A DNA stretch of 64,000 nucleotides from AC-32 sp963772975 (GTDB lineage: Bacteria > Actinomycetota > Thermoleophilia > Gaiellales > Gaiellaceae): positions 248,001 through 312,000 of the forward strand of contig CAVYZH010000010.1 in the NCBI GenBank assembly GCA_963772975.1, in the 5' to 3' direction. Of this stretch, positions 30,639 to 38,418 are shown piece after piece. Under the pieces are notes generated by a model. The model was not told where the DNA came from. It was given only the letters and a program-made list of their open reading frames with translations, and searched no databases. The translations under genes and the position numbers were made by a program. Each line of letters starts with the position of its first letter. The first letter of the stretch is position 1.

Positions 30639-32621
30639 GTGGCCGACCTCGGGCGTGCCGCCCTCTTCATCGCCTTCGGGCTCGCCCTCTACGCCGTCGT
30701 CGCGGGGGGCCTCGCCGCCTACGGCGGCCGCCGTCGCCTCCACGAGTCTGCGCGCAACGCGCTCCTCGGCGCCTTCGCCGCCACCGCCGTCGCCGCTTTC
30801 GTCCTCCTGCACGCCTTCAACGCGCGCGACTTCACCTTCACCTATGTCGCCGACCACTCCTCGCGCAAGCTGCCGTTCCCGTACTCCTGGACCGGCTTCT
30901 GGGGCGGCCAGGAGGGCTCGCTGCTGCTCTGGTTGTTCGTCCTCACCGCGCTCGGCTCGCTCGCCGTCACGCTGAACCGCGACCTGATCCGGCGGCTGCT
31001 GCCCTGGACGGTGCCGGTGCTCGGCGGGGTCGCGACCTTCTTCGCCTTCCTGCTGGTCTTCGTCTCGAGCCCTTTCGACGTGCAGGCGGCGCCGCTTGAT
31101 GGGGCCGGCCTGAACCCGAGCCTGCAGAACCCGTACATGATGATCCACCCGCCTCTGCTCTACCTCGGCTACGTCGGTCTGACGATCCCGTTCGCGTTCG
31201 CAATGGGGGCGCTGCTCTCGGGCCGCTTCGACGAGGCCTGGATCGTCGCCACCCGCCGCTGGACGCTGCTCGCCTGGACCGCGCTTGGGATCGGGATCCT
31301 GCTCGGCGCGAAGTGGGCCTACGAGGAGGTCGGCTGGGGCGGCTACTACGCGTGGGATCCGGTCGAGAACGCGGCTCTGATGCCGTGGCTCGCCTCGACG
31401 GCCTTCCTCCACTCGGTGATGGTGCAGGAGAAGAAGAACATGCTGCGGGTCTGGAACGCGGTACTCATCTCGCTTGCGTTCTGCCTCTCGCTGTTCGGCA
31501 CATTTCTGACGCGCAGTGGCGTGATCAGCTCGATCCACAGCTTCACGCAGTCCTCGATCGGACCGTGGCTGCTCGGCTTCATCGCCGTCGTGGCCGCCTT
31601 CTCGACGGCGCTGATCTTCTGGCGCCTGCCGCTGCTGCGGACGAAGACGCGACTGGAGTCGCTGGCCTCGCGCGAGGCGGCGTTTCTCTACAACAACCTG
31701 CTGCTCGTGGCGCTGACACTGACCGTGCTCTGGGGCGTTGCCTTTCCGCTCTTATCGGAGCTCGTGCGCGGCGAGAAGATCACCGTCGGGCCGCCGTACT
31801 TCGACTTCTTCCTGCGCGTGCTCGGTCTGCCGTTGCTGCTGCTGATGGGGATCGGGCCGCTAGTCGCTTGGCGGCGCACCTCGCTCCGCGCGCTGGGCAC
31901 GAGCCTGATCGGGCCGGCTGTTTTCGCGCTCGCCTGCGGGATCGCGCTGGTCGCGCTCGGCGCTGGCTCGAGCAAGCCGGGCCTGGTGGCGTACACGTTC
32001 GCCGCGTTCGTGCTCGCGGCGATCGCGCTCGAGTTCATCCGCGGCACGCGAGCCCGGCGCCTGCTCGACCGCTCGAGCTGGCCAGCGGCGTTCTCGTCGC
32101 TCGTCGGCCGCAACCGCCGGCGTTACGGCGGCTACATCGTGCATGCGGCGATCGTCCTGCTCGCGCTCGGCATCGCCGGCGGCGCGTACGGCTCGACCAA
32201 GGTGCAGAAGCTCGAGCCCGGACAAACGATGTCGATCGGCGGCTACGACCTGCGCTACCTCGGCTCGGTCGTGCGCAACGAGCCGAACCGAACCGAGATC
32301 CGCGCCCGCCTCGCCGTCTCGCGCGGCGGTCACAGCCTCGGCACCTACCTCGCCGGCAAGAACAGCTACCCGGTCGAGGACCAGGTCTCAAACGAAGTCG
32401 GGATCCGCACCGACTGGCTGCGCGCGCAGGATCTGTTCCTGATCGGCGACCAGTTCAACAACGACGGCTCGGTGGTCGTGAAGGCGCTCGTCAACCCGCT
32501 GGTCGACCTGATCTGGCTGGCCGGGTTCGTCTTCCTGCTCGGATCGCTGATCGCGATGTGGCCGGACGAGCGCGAGCAGCGCCGTCTGGCGCGGCGCGGG
32601 GCGCCGGTCCCGGCGACGTGA
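30639..32621 (+). CDS. ccmF: Cytochrome c heme lyase subunit CcmF
   Basis: The 660-residue membrane protein carries SWTGFWGGQEGSLLLWLFVL, PPLLYLGYVGLTIPFAFAMG, WGGYYAWDPVENAALMPWL (WWD domain, about residues 231-249), TFLTRSGVISSIHSFTQSSI and a C-terminal soluble region (residues about 530-640) between helices. CcmF joins heme to apocytochrome c on the outer membrane face. GTG start at 30639, about 38 bases from the divergent ccmC start. Its stop overlaps the following gene (GTGA). Confidence 0.95.
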   Translation: MADLGRAALFIAFGLALYAVVAGGLAAYGGRRRLHESARNALLGAFAATAVAAFVLLHAFNARDFTFTYVADHSSRKLPFPYSWTGFWGGQEGSLLLWLFVLTALGSLAVTLNRDLIRRLLPWTVPVLGGVATFFAFLLVFVSSPFDVQAAPLDGAGLNPSLQNPYMMIHPPLLYLGYVGLTIPFAFAMGALLSGRFDEAWIVATRRWTLLAWTALGIGILLGAKWAYEEVGWGGYYAWDPVENAALMPWLASTAFLHSVMVQEKKNMLRVWNAVLISLAFCLSLFGTFLTRSGVISSIHSFTQSSIGPWLLGFIAVVAAFSTALIFWRLPLLRTKTRLESLASREAAFLYNNLLLVALTLTVLWGVAFPLLSELVRGEKITVGPPYFDFFLRVLGLPLLLLMGIGPLVAWRRTSLRALGTSLIGPAVFALACGIALVALGAGSSKPGLVAYTFAAFVLAAIALEFIRGTRARRLLDRSSWPAAFSSLVGRNRRRYGGYIVHAAIVLLALGIAGGAYGSTKVQKLEPGQTMSIGGYDLRYLGSVVRNEPNRTEIRARLAVSRGGHSLGTYLAGKNSYPVEDQVSNEVGIRTDWLRAQDLFLIGDQFNNDGSVVVKALVNPLVDLIWLAGFVFLLGSLIAMWPDEREQRRLARRGAPVPAT

Positions 32622-33541
32622 GCCTGCCGCAGCTCGACGGCCCCACGTTCATCACTGACGGTGGGATGGAAACGGTGTTGATCTTCCACGAGGGCCTCGA
32701 GCTGCCGGACTTCGCGAGCTTCGTGCTGCTGGACGACGACGCCGGCTCCGAGGCGCTGCGCACGTACTTCCGTCGTTTCCTGGCCATCGGCCGCGAGCAC
32801 GGCGTCGGTGTCCTGCTCGACACGCCGACCTGGCGGGCGAGCCCGGACTGGGGCGAGCGGCTCGGCTACGCGCGGGACCGGCTCGCCGACCTCAACCGCC
32901 GTGGCGTCACGCTGCTGGAAGGCCTGCGGGCCGAGACCGGCGGCGATCCGCCGCTGCTGATCAGCGGCTGCATCGGACCGCGCGGTGACGGCTACGTCGT
33001 CGCCGAGCAGCTGTCGCCGGCGGAGGCGGAGCGCTATCACTCCTTTCAGGCCGCGGTCTTCGCCGACACCGCCGCAGACGCCGTCAGCGCGCTGACGCTG
33101 ACGTACGCGGACGAAGCGATCGGGATCGTGCGAGCCGTGCAGAAGGCCGGGCTCCCGGTCGTCGTTTCCTTCACGGTCGAGACCGACGGCCGGCTGCCCA
33201 GCGGTCAGACGCTCGGCGAGGCGATCGAGCACGTCGACGCCGAGACCGACGGCGCTGCCGCCTACTTCATGCTCAATTGCGCCCACCCGACCCACTTCGC
33301 CGGCGCGCTCGAGGCGGATGCTCCGTGGATCGGACGGCTTCGAGGCATCCGCGCCAACGCCTCGAGGCTGAGCCATGCCGAGCTGGACGAGGCCGAAACG
33401 CTCGACGACGGTGACCCGGCCGAGCTGGCCGTGGCGTATCGCGAGTTGAGCGAGCGGCTGCCTGCCCTAAGGGTGTTCGGCGGCTGCTGTGGTACCGACC
33501 ATCGCCACGTCGAGGCGATCGCCGGCGCCGTCACTCGGTGA
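32618..33541 (+). CDS. Homocysteine S-methyltransferase family protein
   Basis: The 307-residue protein has the zinc-binding pattern of the family: FMLNCAHPTHFAGAL (first Cys) and VFGGCCGTDHRHVEAIAGAV (Cys pair). It begins FITDGGMETVLIFHEGLELP and has GCIGPRGDGY. It would transfer a methyl group to homocysteine from a donor such as S-methylmethionine, SAM or a betaine. The GTG start at 32618 overlaps ccmF, and the 3' end overlaps ccmB by 11 bases. Its link to the ccm operon is positional only. Confidence 0.88.
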   Translation: MSLPQLDGPTFITDGGMETVLIFHEGLELPDFASFVLLDDDAGSEALRTYFRRFLAIGREHGVGVLLDTPTWRASPDWGERLGYARDRLADLNRRGVTLLEGLRAETGGDPPLLISGCIGPRGDGYVVAEQLSPAEAERYHSFQAAVFADTAADAVSALTLTYADEAIGIVRAVQKAGLPVVVSFTVETDGRLPSGQTLGEAIEHVDAETDGAAAYFMLNCAHPTHFAGALEADAPWIGRLRGIRANASRLSHAELDEAETLDDGDPAELAVAYRELSERLPALRVFGGCCGTDHRHVEAIAGAVTR

Positions 33542-34172
33542 CGACGTACTCGAACGACGCCCAGGCCAGCAGCGCGAAGATCGCGTCGTAGAGCGCAAGG
33601 AAGCCGAGGTAGCGGCCCGAGCCGTCGGCGACGCTCGCGCCGACGCCGCCGATCACGATCGGCAGGGCGAGCGGCAGGAAGAGCAGCGGCAGCAGCAGCT
33701 CTCGCGCGCGTCCGGCGGCGGACATCGCCGCGAGCAGCGTCCCGACCGCGCAGATGCCGATGTCCGCGAGCACGACGCCCGCGACCGTCGACCAGCCGAC
33801 CGGTTCGAAGAAGAGCGCGAAGGCCGGAAGCGCGACCGCCTCGGCCACGACCAGGAAGGCGAGTGCCGCGATCGACTTCGCCAGCCAGATCGCACTGCGG
33901 TCGACCGGCGCGAGCACGAGCCCGTCGAGGAGGCCCTGCTCCCGCTCGGCGACGAACGCACGGCCAAGGCCGAGCAGGGCGGTGAAGAGGATCGCCACCC
34001 AGAGCAGGCCGAGCTCGGCGAGCTTCGAGGAGCCCGACGGAAGCGCGAAATGGAAGACCACGAGGATCGCGACCACGAACAGCAGCATCGCGGGCAGCGT
34101 GTCCCGCGCCCGCAGCTCCAGGCGCAGGTCCTTACCGGCCAGCGTCGCCGTGTCGGTCAGGTAGCTACGCAA
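33531..34172 (-). CDS. ccmB: Heme exporter protein B (CcmB)
   Basis: The 213-residue protein with six membrane helices starts DTATLAGKDLRLELRARDTL and contains WVAILFTALLGLGRAFVAER, typical of CcmB, the membrane subunit working with CcmA. The TTG start at 34172 overlaps the ccmA stop by 8 bases. It is the last gene of a six-gene overlapping operon from the aldehyde dehydrogenase gene. Confidence 0.9.
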   Translation of the reverse strand: MRSYLTDTATLAGKDLRLELRARDTLPAMLLFVVAILVVFHFALPSGSSKLAELGLLWVAILFTALLGLGRAFVAEREQGLLDGLVLAPVDRSAIWLAKSIAALAFLVVAEAVALPAFALFFEPVGWSTVAGVVLADIGICAVGTLLAAMSAAGRARELLLPLLFLPLALPIVIGGVGASVADGSGRYLGFLALYDAIFALLAWASFEYVVTE

Positions 34173-34749
34173 GCGCGAGCCTCCCGCTGGCCAGCGGCGC
34201 GACGCGGTCGGGGTCGTGGGTGGCGACGAGGATTGTCCGCCGCTCCCGCATCCCGGCGAGCTCGCGGTCGAGCAGCTCGGCGCCCGCCTCGTCCAGGCCG
34301 CTGAACGGCTCGTCGAGGAGCAGTAGCTCGGGCTTGTGCAAGAGCGAGCGGCAGAGGGCGAGCCGCTGCAGCTGGCCGCGAGAAAGCTTGGCCGCGCGCT
34401 CGCGCCGCGACTCCCAGAGGCCGAAGCGCTCGAGCAGCATTCCGATCCGTTCCCGCCGCTCGGGCACGCGGTAAAGGCGTCCGTAGAGATCGAGGTTCTC
34501 GAGCGCGGTCAGCTCGAGGTAGACGAGCGGCTCGTGACCGAGAAAGCCGATCGCGCCGCGCTCGGGCTCGACCTCGAGCGTGCCGCCGGTCGGGATCGCG
34601 AGGCCGGCGCAGAGGCGTAAGAGCGTCGTCTTGCCAGCGCCGTTCGCGCCGGTCACGACGAGGAAGCCGCCGCGCTCGAGCTCGAAGTCGAGCCCACGCA
34701 GCACGCGCTTCTCGCCGTAGTCCTTCTCGAGGCCAGCCGCGCGGATCAC
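34165..34749 (-). CDS. ccmA: Heme exporter ATP-binding protein (CcmA)
   Basis: The 194-residue ABC ATPase has Walker A VTGANGAGKTTLLRL, signature LSRGQLQRLALCRSLLH, Walker B LLLLDEPFSGLD and the switch His in VATHDPDR. The length and the LSRGQ signature fit CcmA. It powers release of heme-loaded CcmE. The GTG start at 34749 overlaps the ubiA stop (GTGA). Confidence 0.93.
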   Translation of the reverse strand: MIRAAGLEKDYGEKRVLRGLDFELERGGFLVVTGANGAGKTTLLRLCAGLAIPTGGTLEVEPERGAIGFLGHEPLVYLELTALENLDLYGRLYRVPERRERIGMLLERFGLWESRRERAAKLSRGQLQRLALCRSLLHKPELLLLDEPFSGLDEAGAELLDRELAGMRERRTILVATHDPDRVAPLASGRLALA

Positions 34750-35600
34750 AGGACGTCCAGCAACACGCAGACGAAGAAGGCGACCGAGATCACGCCGTTC
34801 ATCGTGAAGAAGGCCGTGTCGAGGCGCCGCAGGTCGCCGGGCCGGACGAGCGAGTGCTCGTAGGCGAGCAGGCCGGCAACGACGGCCACGCCGACCCAGT
34901 ACCAGGCGCCCACCGACAGGCCGAGCCCTGCGACCACGAGCAGGGCAACCGTCCCGACGTGGCAGAGCCGCGCGGCACGGAAGGCGCCCTTCTCGCCAAA
35001 GCGGGTCGCGACCGACTGCAACCCCTGCTCACGATCGACCTCGAGGTCGAGCAGCGCGTAGAAGCAGTCGAAGCCGGCCACCCAGAGCGCGACCGCGCCA
35101 CCAAGGGCCCATGCCTCCCAGGGGATCGTGCCGGTAATCGCCGCCCAGGCGCCGATCGGCGCAAGCCCGTCGACCGCGCCGAGCCAGAAGTGGCAGAGCC
35201 ACGTCCAGCGCTTCAGGTACGGGTAGATCACGAAGCCCGCGACCGGAATTGGCCACAGCCAGTGCACGAGCGGGTCGAGCTGGAAGACGGCGATCAGGAA
35301 GACCGCCAGCGAGGCCGCGCAGAAGGCGACCACCGCGGCCGGGGAGAGCAAGCCCGAGGGCAGCTCGCGACCGGCAGTGCGCGGGTTGCGCGCGTCGAGG
35401 CCGGCATCGATCAACCGGTTCAGCCCCATCGCCAGCGAGCGGGCGCCGACCATCGCGACGGTGATCCAGACCAGGTCGTGCGCGCTCGGCACCCCGCCGA
35501 CCGCCAGGAACGCGCCGACGTAGGCGAACGGCAGCGCGAAGATCGTGTGCTCGAACTTGACGAGCGAGTAGAAGCGCGCGGGATACGCCAGCGCAGTCAT
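34746..35600 (-). CDS. UbiA-family polyprenyltransferase (MqnP-like)
   Basis: The 284-residue protein has eight to nine membrane helices and the two Asp-rich motifs: NRLIDAGLDARNPRTAGREL and ALLDLEVDREQGLQSVATRF. These match the UbiA-like subgroup linked to futalosine-pathway menaquinone synthesis (MqnP) and the 4-hydroxybenzoate prenyltransferases. It attaches an isoprenoid tail to an aromatic ring in the membrane. ATG at 35600 overlaps the MogA-like stop. Position next to ccmA fits a respiratory-chain role. Confidence 0.88.
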   Translation of the reverse strand: MTALAYPARFYSLVKFEHTIFALPFAYVGAFLAVGGVPSAHDLVWITVAMVGARSLAMGLNRLIDAGLDARNPRTAGRELPSGLLSPAAVVAFCAASLAVFLIAVFQLDPLVHWLWPIPVAGFVIYPYLKRWTWLCHFWLGAVDGLAPIGAWAAITGTIPWEAWALGGAVALWVAGFDCFYALLDLEVDREQGLQSVATRFGEKGAFRAARLCHVGTVALLVVAGLGLSVGAWYWVGVAVVAGLLAYEHSLVRPGDLRRLDTAFFTMNGVISVAFFVCVLLDVL

Positions 35601-36077
35601 GTCTGCCTATGAGCGGTCGGCTCGCCGGCGAGCAGCTCGACCGCGTGCTTCAGCGCCGGGCGCAGCACCTCGAAGCCGTCGCGGCAGCCGCCGGGCGAGC
35701 CGGGCAGGTTCACGACCAGCGCCTGGCCCCGCACCCCGGCGAGCCCGCGCGAGAGCAGGGCGTGCGGCGTCTTCGCCAGCGAGTCGGCGCGCAAGCGCCT
35801 CGGCGATCCCGGGCGCCGACGCGCTCGAGCACCTCGCCGTCGCCTCCGGCGTAACGTCCCGCGGGCCAAGGCCCGTGCCGCCGGTCGTGAGCACGAAGGC
35901 AGAGTCTTCGGCGAGCTCGGCGATCGCCTCGGCGATCGAGTCGCGGTCGTCGGGCACGACCCGCCGCTCGACCTCGTAGCCCTCCTCACCGAGCAGCGCG
36001 GCGAGCGTCCCGCCGCTCTCGTCCTCACGCGTCCCCTCGGCCACGCCGTCCGAAACCGTCAGCACCGCCGCCTTCAC
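35597..36077 (-). pseudogene. mog: MogA/MoaB molybdopterin adenylyltransferase gene, frame disrupted
   Basis: The 5' frame (GTG at 36077) encodes KAAVLTVSDGVAEGTREDES, VLTTGGTGLGPRDVTPEATA and PGIAEAL. From about 35800 the homology continues in a second frame: RADSLAKTPHALLSRGLAGV, then VVNLPGSPGGCRDGFEVLRP, and ends at 35597. About 35800-35850 there are signs of more than one small indel, because VLERVGA-like residues appear in a third frame. The intact protein would activate molybdopterin by adenylylation. It overlaps moaC and ubiA by 4 bases each, so translation coupling survives. Error or pseudogene. Confidence 0.78.
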
Positions 36078-36514
36078 GACTTCGTCTTCTCCAAGAGCCG
36101 CACCTCGCCGATCTCCATCCCTTTGTCGACGGCCTTCGCCATGTCGTAGACCGTGAGCGCGGCGACCGAGGCGGCGACGAGCGCCTCCATTTCGACCCCG
36201 GTCTGCGCCGTCGTCTCGGCCGAAGCGACGATCTCGACCTCCGCCTCGCCGAGCGCGATCTCGACACCGACGTGGGTCAGCGGCAGCGGGTGGCAGAGCG
36301 GGATCAGCTCGCTCGTCCGCTTCGCCGCCTGGATGCCCGCGAGCTTGGCCGTCACGAGCGCGTCACCCTTCGGCAGCGAGGCGAGCTGGCCGACGGTGTC
36401 CGGCGCGACGCGCACGACCGCCCGCGCCACGGCCCGCCGGCGCGAAAGCGGCTTGCCGCCGACGTCCACCATCCGGACCTCGCCGGACTCGTCCACGTGC
36501 GAAAGCTCGCTCAC
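36074..36514 (-). CDS. moaC: Cyclic pyranopterin monophosphate synthase (MoaC)
   Basis: The 146-residue protein begins SELSHVDESGEVRMVDVGGK and has AKLAGIQAAKRTSELIPLCH, PLPLTHVGVEIAL, TTAQTGVEMEALVAASVAAL and TVYDMAKAVDKGMEI, covering the MoaC active-site Lys and His residues. It forms the pyranopterin ring in the first step of Mo cofactor synthesis. The GTG start at 36514 overlaps the aldehyde dehydrogenase stop. Confidence 0.95.
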   Translation of the reverse strand: MSELSHVDESGEVRMVDVGGKPLSRRRAVARAVVRVAPDTVGQLASLPKGDALVTAKLAGIQAAKRTSELIPLCHPLPLTHVGVEIALGEAEVEIVASAETTAQTGVEMEALVAASVAALTVYDMAKAVDKGMEIGEVRLLEKTKS

Positions 36515-38106
36515 GACCCGGAAAGGTACCGCCGGCCGAGCCGCACGAGCCCGCGGCGGTGCTGCCACGCCTTGCCGAGCTTGCGCGGAAGGCTCTCGCC
36601 GTAGAGCAGCTCGAGCACGCCGGCGAAACCGTCTTGCACGTCCTGGTCGTACGGATACCACCACGGGACGGGCACGCGGCCGCGGTCGAGATCGACGTAC
36701 TTGACGCGCGAGAGCTCGTACAGCCCGTGCTTGCCGTGCGTGCGGCCGAAGCCAGACTCCTTCGTGCCGCCCCACGAGGCCTGGCCGGTGCCGTACGAGT
36801 AGGAGACGTCGTTCGTCCAGACCGATCCTGCTTCGAGACGCCGCGCCAGCCGTTGTGCGCGGTCGAGGTCGCGCGTCCAGATACTTGCGCCGAGGCCGAA
36901 GCTCGAGCTGTTCGCCAGCCGCACCGGCTCGTCCTCGTCGCGGAAGGCGCCGACGGTCACGACCGGCCCGAAGATCTCCTCCCGCTCGACACGCGCCTCG
37001 GCGTCCACCCCGCTGAGCACGGTCGGCTCGTAGAACCAACCCGGCAGACCGACGTCGGCCCGACGCCCGCCGGTGCGCAGCTCGGCCCCGCGGCCGACCG
37101 CGTCCGTGACCAGCTCCTCGACGTGCGCGCGGCGCTCCTCGGCGACCAGCGGCCCAAGCTCGGTGTCCAGCTCGTCGCCACGACCGAGGCGCAACTTCTG
37201 CGTCCGGCGCACGAGCTCCTCGACGAACGCTTCCTGCAGCGGCTGCTCGACGTAGATCCGCTCGACCGCCGAGCAGACCTGGCCGCAGTTCGAGAAGGAG
37301 CCCCAGAGCGCGCCGGCGACCGCGCGGTCGAGGTCGGCGTCGGCGAAGACGACCATCGGGTCCTTGCCGCCGAGCTCGAGCGTCACGGGCCGCAGGCGCT
37401 CACCGGCCGCAGCGGCGACCTTGCGCCCGACCTCGCTCGAGCCGGTGAAGACGACCTTGGCAACGCCCCGCGCCTTGACCAGCGCCTCGCCGGTCTCGCC
37501 GCGACCCTGCACGACGCGGACAAGGCCCTCGGGAGCTCCCGCCTCACGGAAGAGACGCTCGACCCACGCACCGCTCAGCGGTGCCAGCTCGGACGGCTTC
37601 AGCACGACGGCGTTACCGGCCGCGACCGCGAAGGCCGCCTGGGTGAGCGGGATCCCGAGCGGGAAGTTCCAGGGCGAGATCACCGCGATCACGCCCAGCG
37701 GCTCGTAGAGCAGCCAGCCGCGCTTGTACCGCAGATGCGGCTGCGGGAAGCGGAGCCGCTCCGGCCGCAGCACGCGCGGCGCGTTCAACCCGGCCCAGAC
37801 CAGGTTGTCGAGCGCGACGAACAGCTCGGCCGTGTACGACTCGACGAGCGGCTTGCCGGACTCCGCCGTCACCGTCGCCGCCAGCAGGTCGGCCCGGGCA
37901 AGCGTTTCCTGCGCCACGGCTCCGAGCAGCGCGCGGCGCTCTGCGAACGACGACTGCGCCCAGCGCTCGCCGGCGAGGCGTGCCTCGACGACCGCCTCGG
38001 CCACCTCCTCCGGGGGCGAGACGGCGACCGTGCCGAGCTCCTCCAGCGTCGCCGGGTTGACCGAGCGCAGATCTTCGGCCGAGGTGGCCTGGGTTTCCCG
38101 CGCCAT
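36511..38106 (-). CDS. Aldehyde dehydrogenase (NAD(P)-dependent)
   Basis: The protein of about 531 residues has the ALDH motifs VISPWNFPLGIPLTQAAFAV, VVFTGSSEVGRKVAAAAGER, the catalytic Glu in VTLELGGKDPMVVFADADLD, the catalytic Cys in SFSNCGQVCSAVERI and EEIFGPVVTVGAFRDEDEPV. The C-terminus is about 50 residues longer than classical ALDHs and membrane- or lipid-oriented (WYPYDQDVQDGFAGVLELLY). Succinate-semialdehyde or long-chain aldehydes are possible substrates. ATG 38106, or 38121. It leads the operon to moaC, mog, ubiA, ccmA and ccmB. Confidence 0.9.
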   Translation of the reverse strand: MARETQATSAEDLRSVNPATLEELGTVAVSPPEEVAEAVVEARLAGERWAQSSFAERRALLGAVAQETLARADLLAATVTAESGKPLVESYTAELFVALDNLVWAGLNAPRVLRPERLRFPQPHLRYKRGWLLYEPLGVIAVISPWNFPLGIPLTQAAFAVAAGNAVVLKPSELAPLSGAWVERLFREAGAPEGLVRVVQGRGETGEALVKARGVAKVVFTGSSEVGRKVAAAAGERLRPVTLELGGKDPMVVFADADLDRAVAGALWGSFSNCGQVCSAVERIYVEQPLQEAFVEELVRRTQKLRLGRGDELDTELGPLVAEERRAHVEELVTDAVGRGAELRTGGRRADVGLPGWFYEPTVLSGVDAEARVEREEIFGPVVTVGAFRDEDEPVRLANSSSFGLGASIWTRDLDRAQRLARRLEAGSVWTNDVSYSYGTGQASWGGTKESGFGRTHGKHGLYELSRVKYVDLDRGRVPVPWWYPYDQDVQDGFAGVLELLYGESLPRKLGKAWQHRRGLVRLGRRYLSGS

Positions 38107-38133
38107 CACCGCGGATAGCATGGTCGAGGGCGC

Positions 38134-38418
38134 ATGGACCGGCAAGAGCGGATGATCGAGAACGAGAAGCTCTTCCGCGAGGTGAACGAGCGCGTCGCGG
38201 ACCTGCAGGCAAACTACTCCGGCCCGGATCCCGAGTGGGTCTGCGAGTGCGGCGACGAGACGTGCTTCGCCAAGGTGGCCGTCCCGACGGAGGACTACCA
38301 GCAGATTCGCGCGCACGGCGACTGGTTCTTGATCACGCCGGGCCACGAGAAGGCGGATATCGAGCGCATCGTGCGCCAGAACGGCGAGTTCGTCGTCGTC
38401 GAGAAGTTCGAGCTCTAG
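38134..38418 (+). CDS. Small Cys-motif protein of unknown function
   Basis: A 94-residue acidic protein with an N-terminal helix (RMIENEKLFREVNERVADLQ) and a thiol cluster WVCECGDETCFAKV (CxCxxxxC), which probably binds zinc. A beta-rich part follows, with FLITPGHEKADIERIV. Such proteins occur in actinobacterial genomes without known function. It is divergent from the aldehyde dehydrogenase gene (starts 27 bases apart) and overlaps the convergent otsA stop by 4 bases. Confidence 0.75.
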   Translation: MDRQERMIENEKLFREVNERVADLQANYSGPDPEWVCECGDETCFAKVAVPTEDYQQIRAHGDWFLITPGHEKADIERIVRQNGEFVVVEKFEL

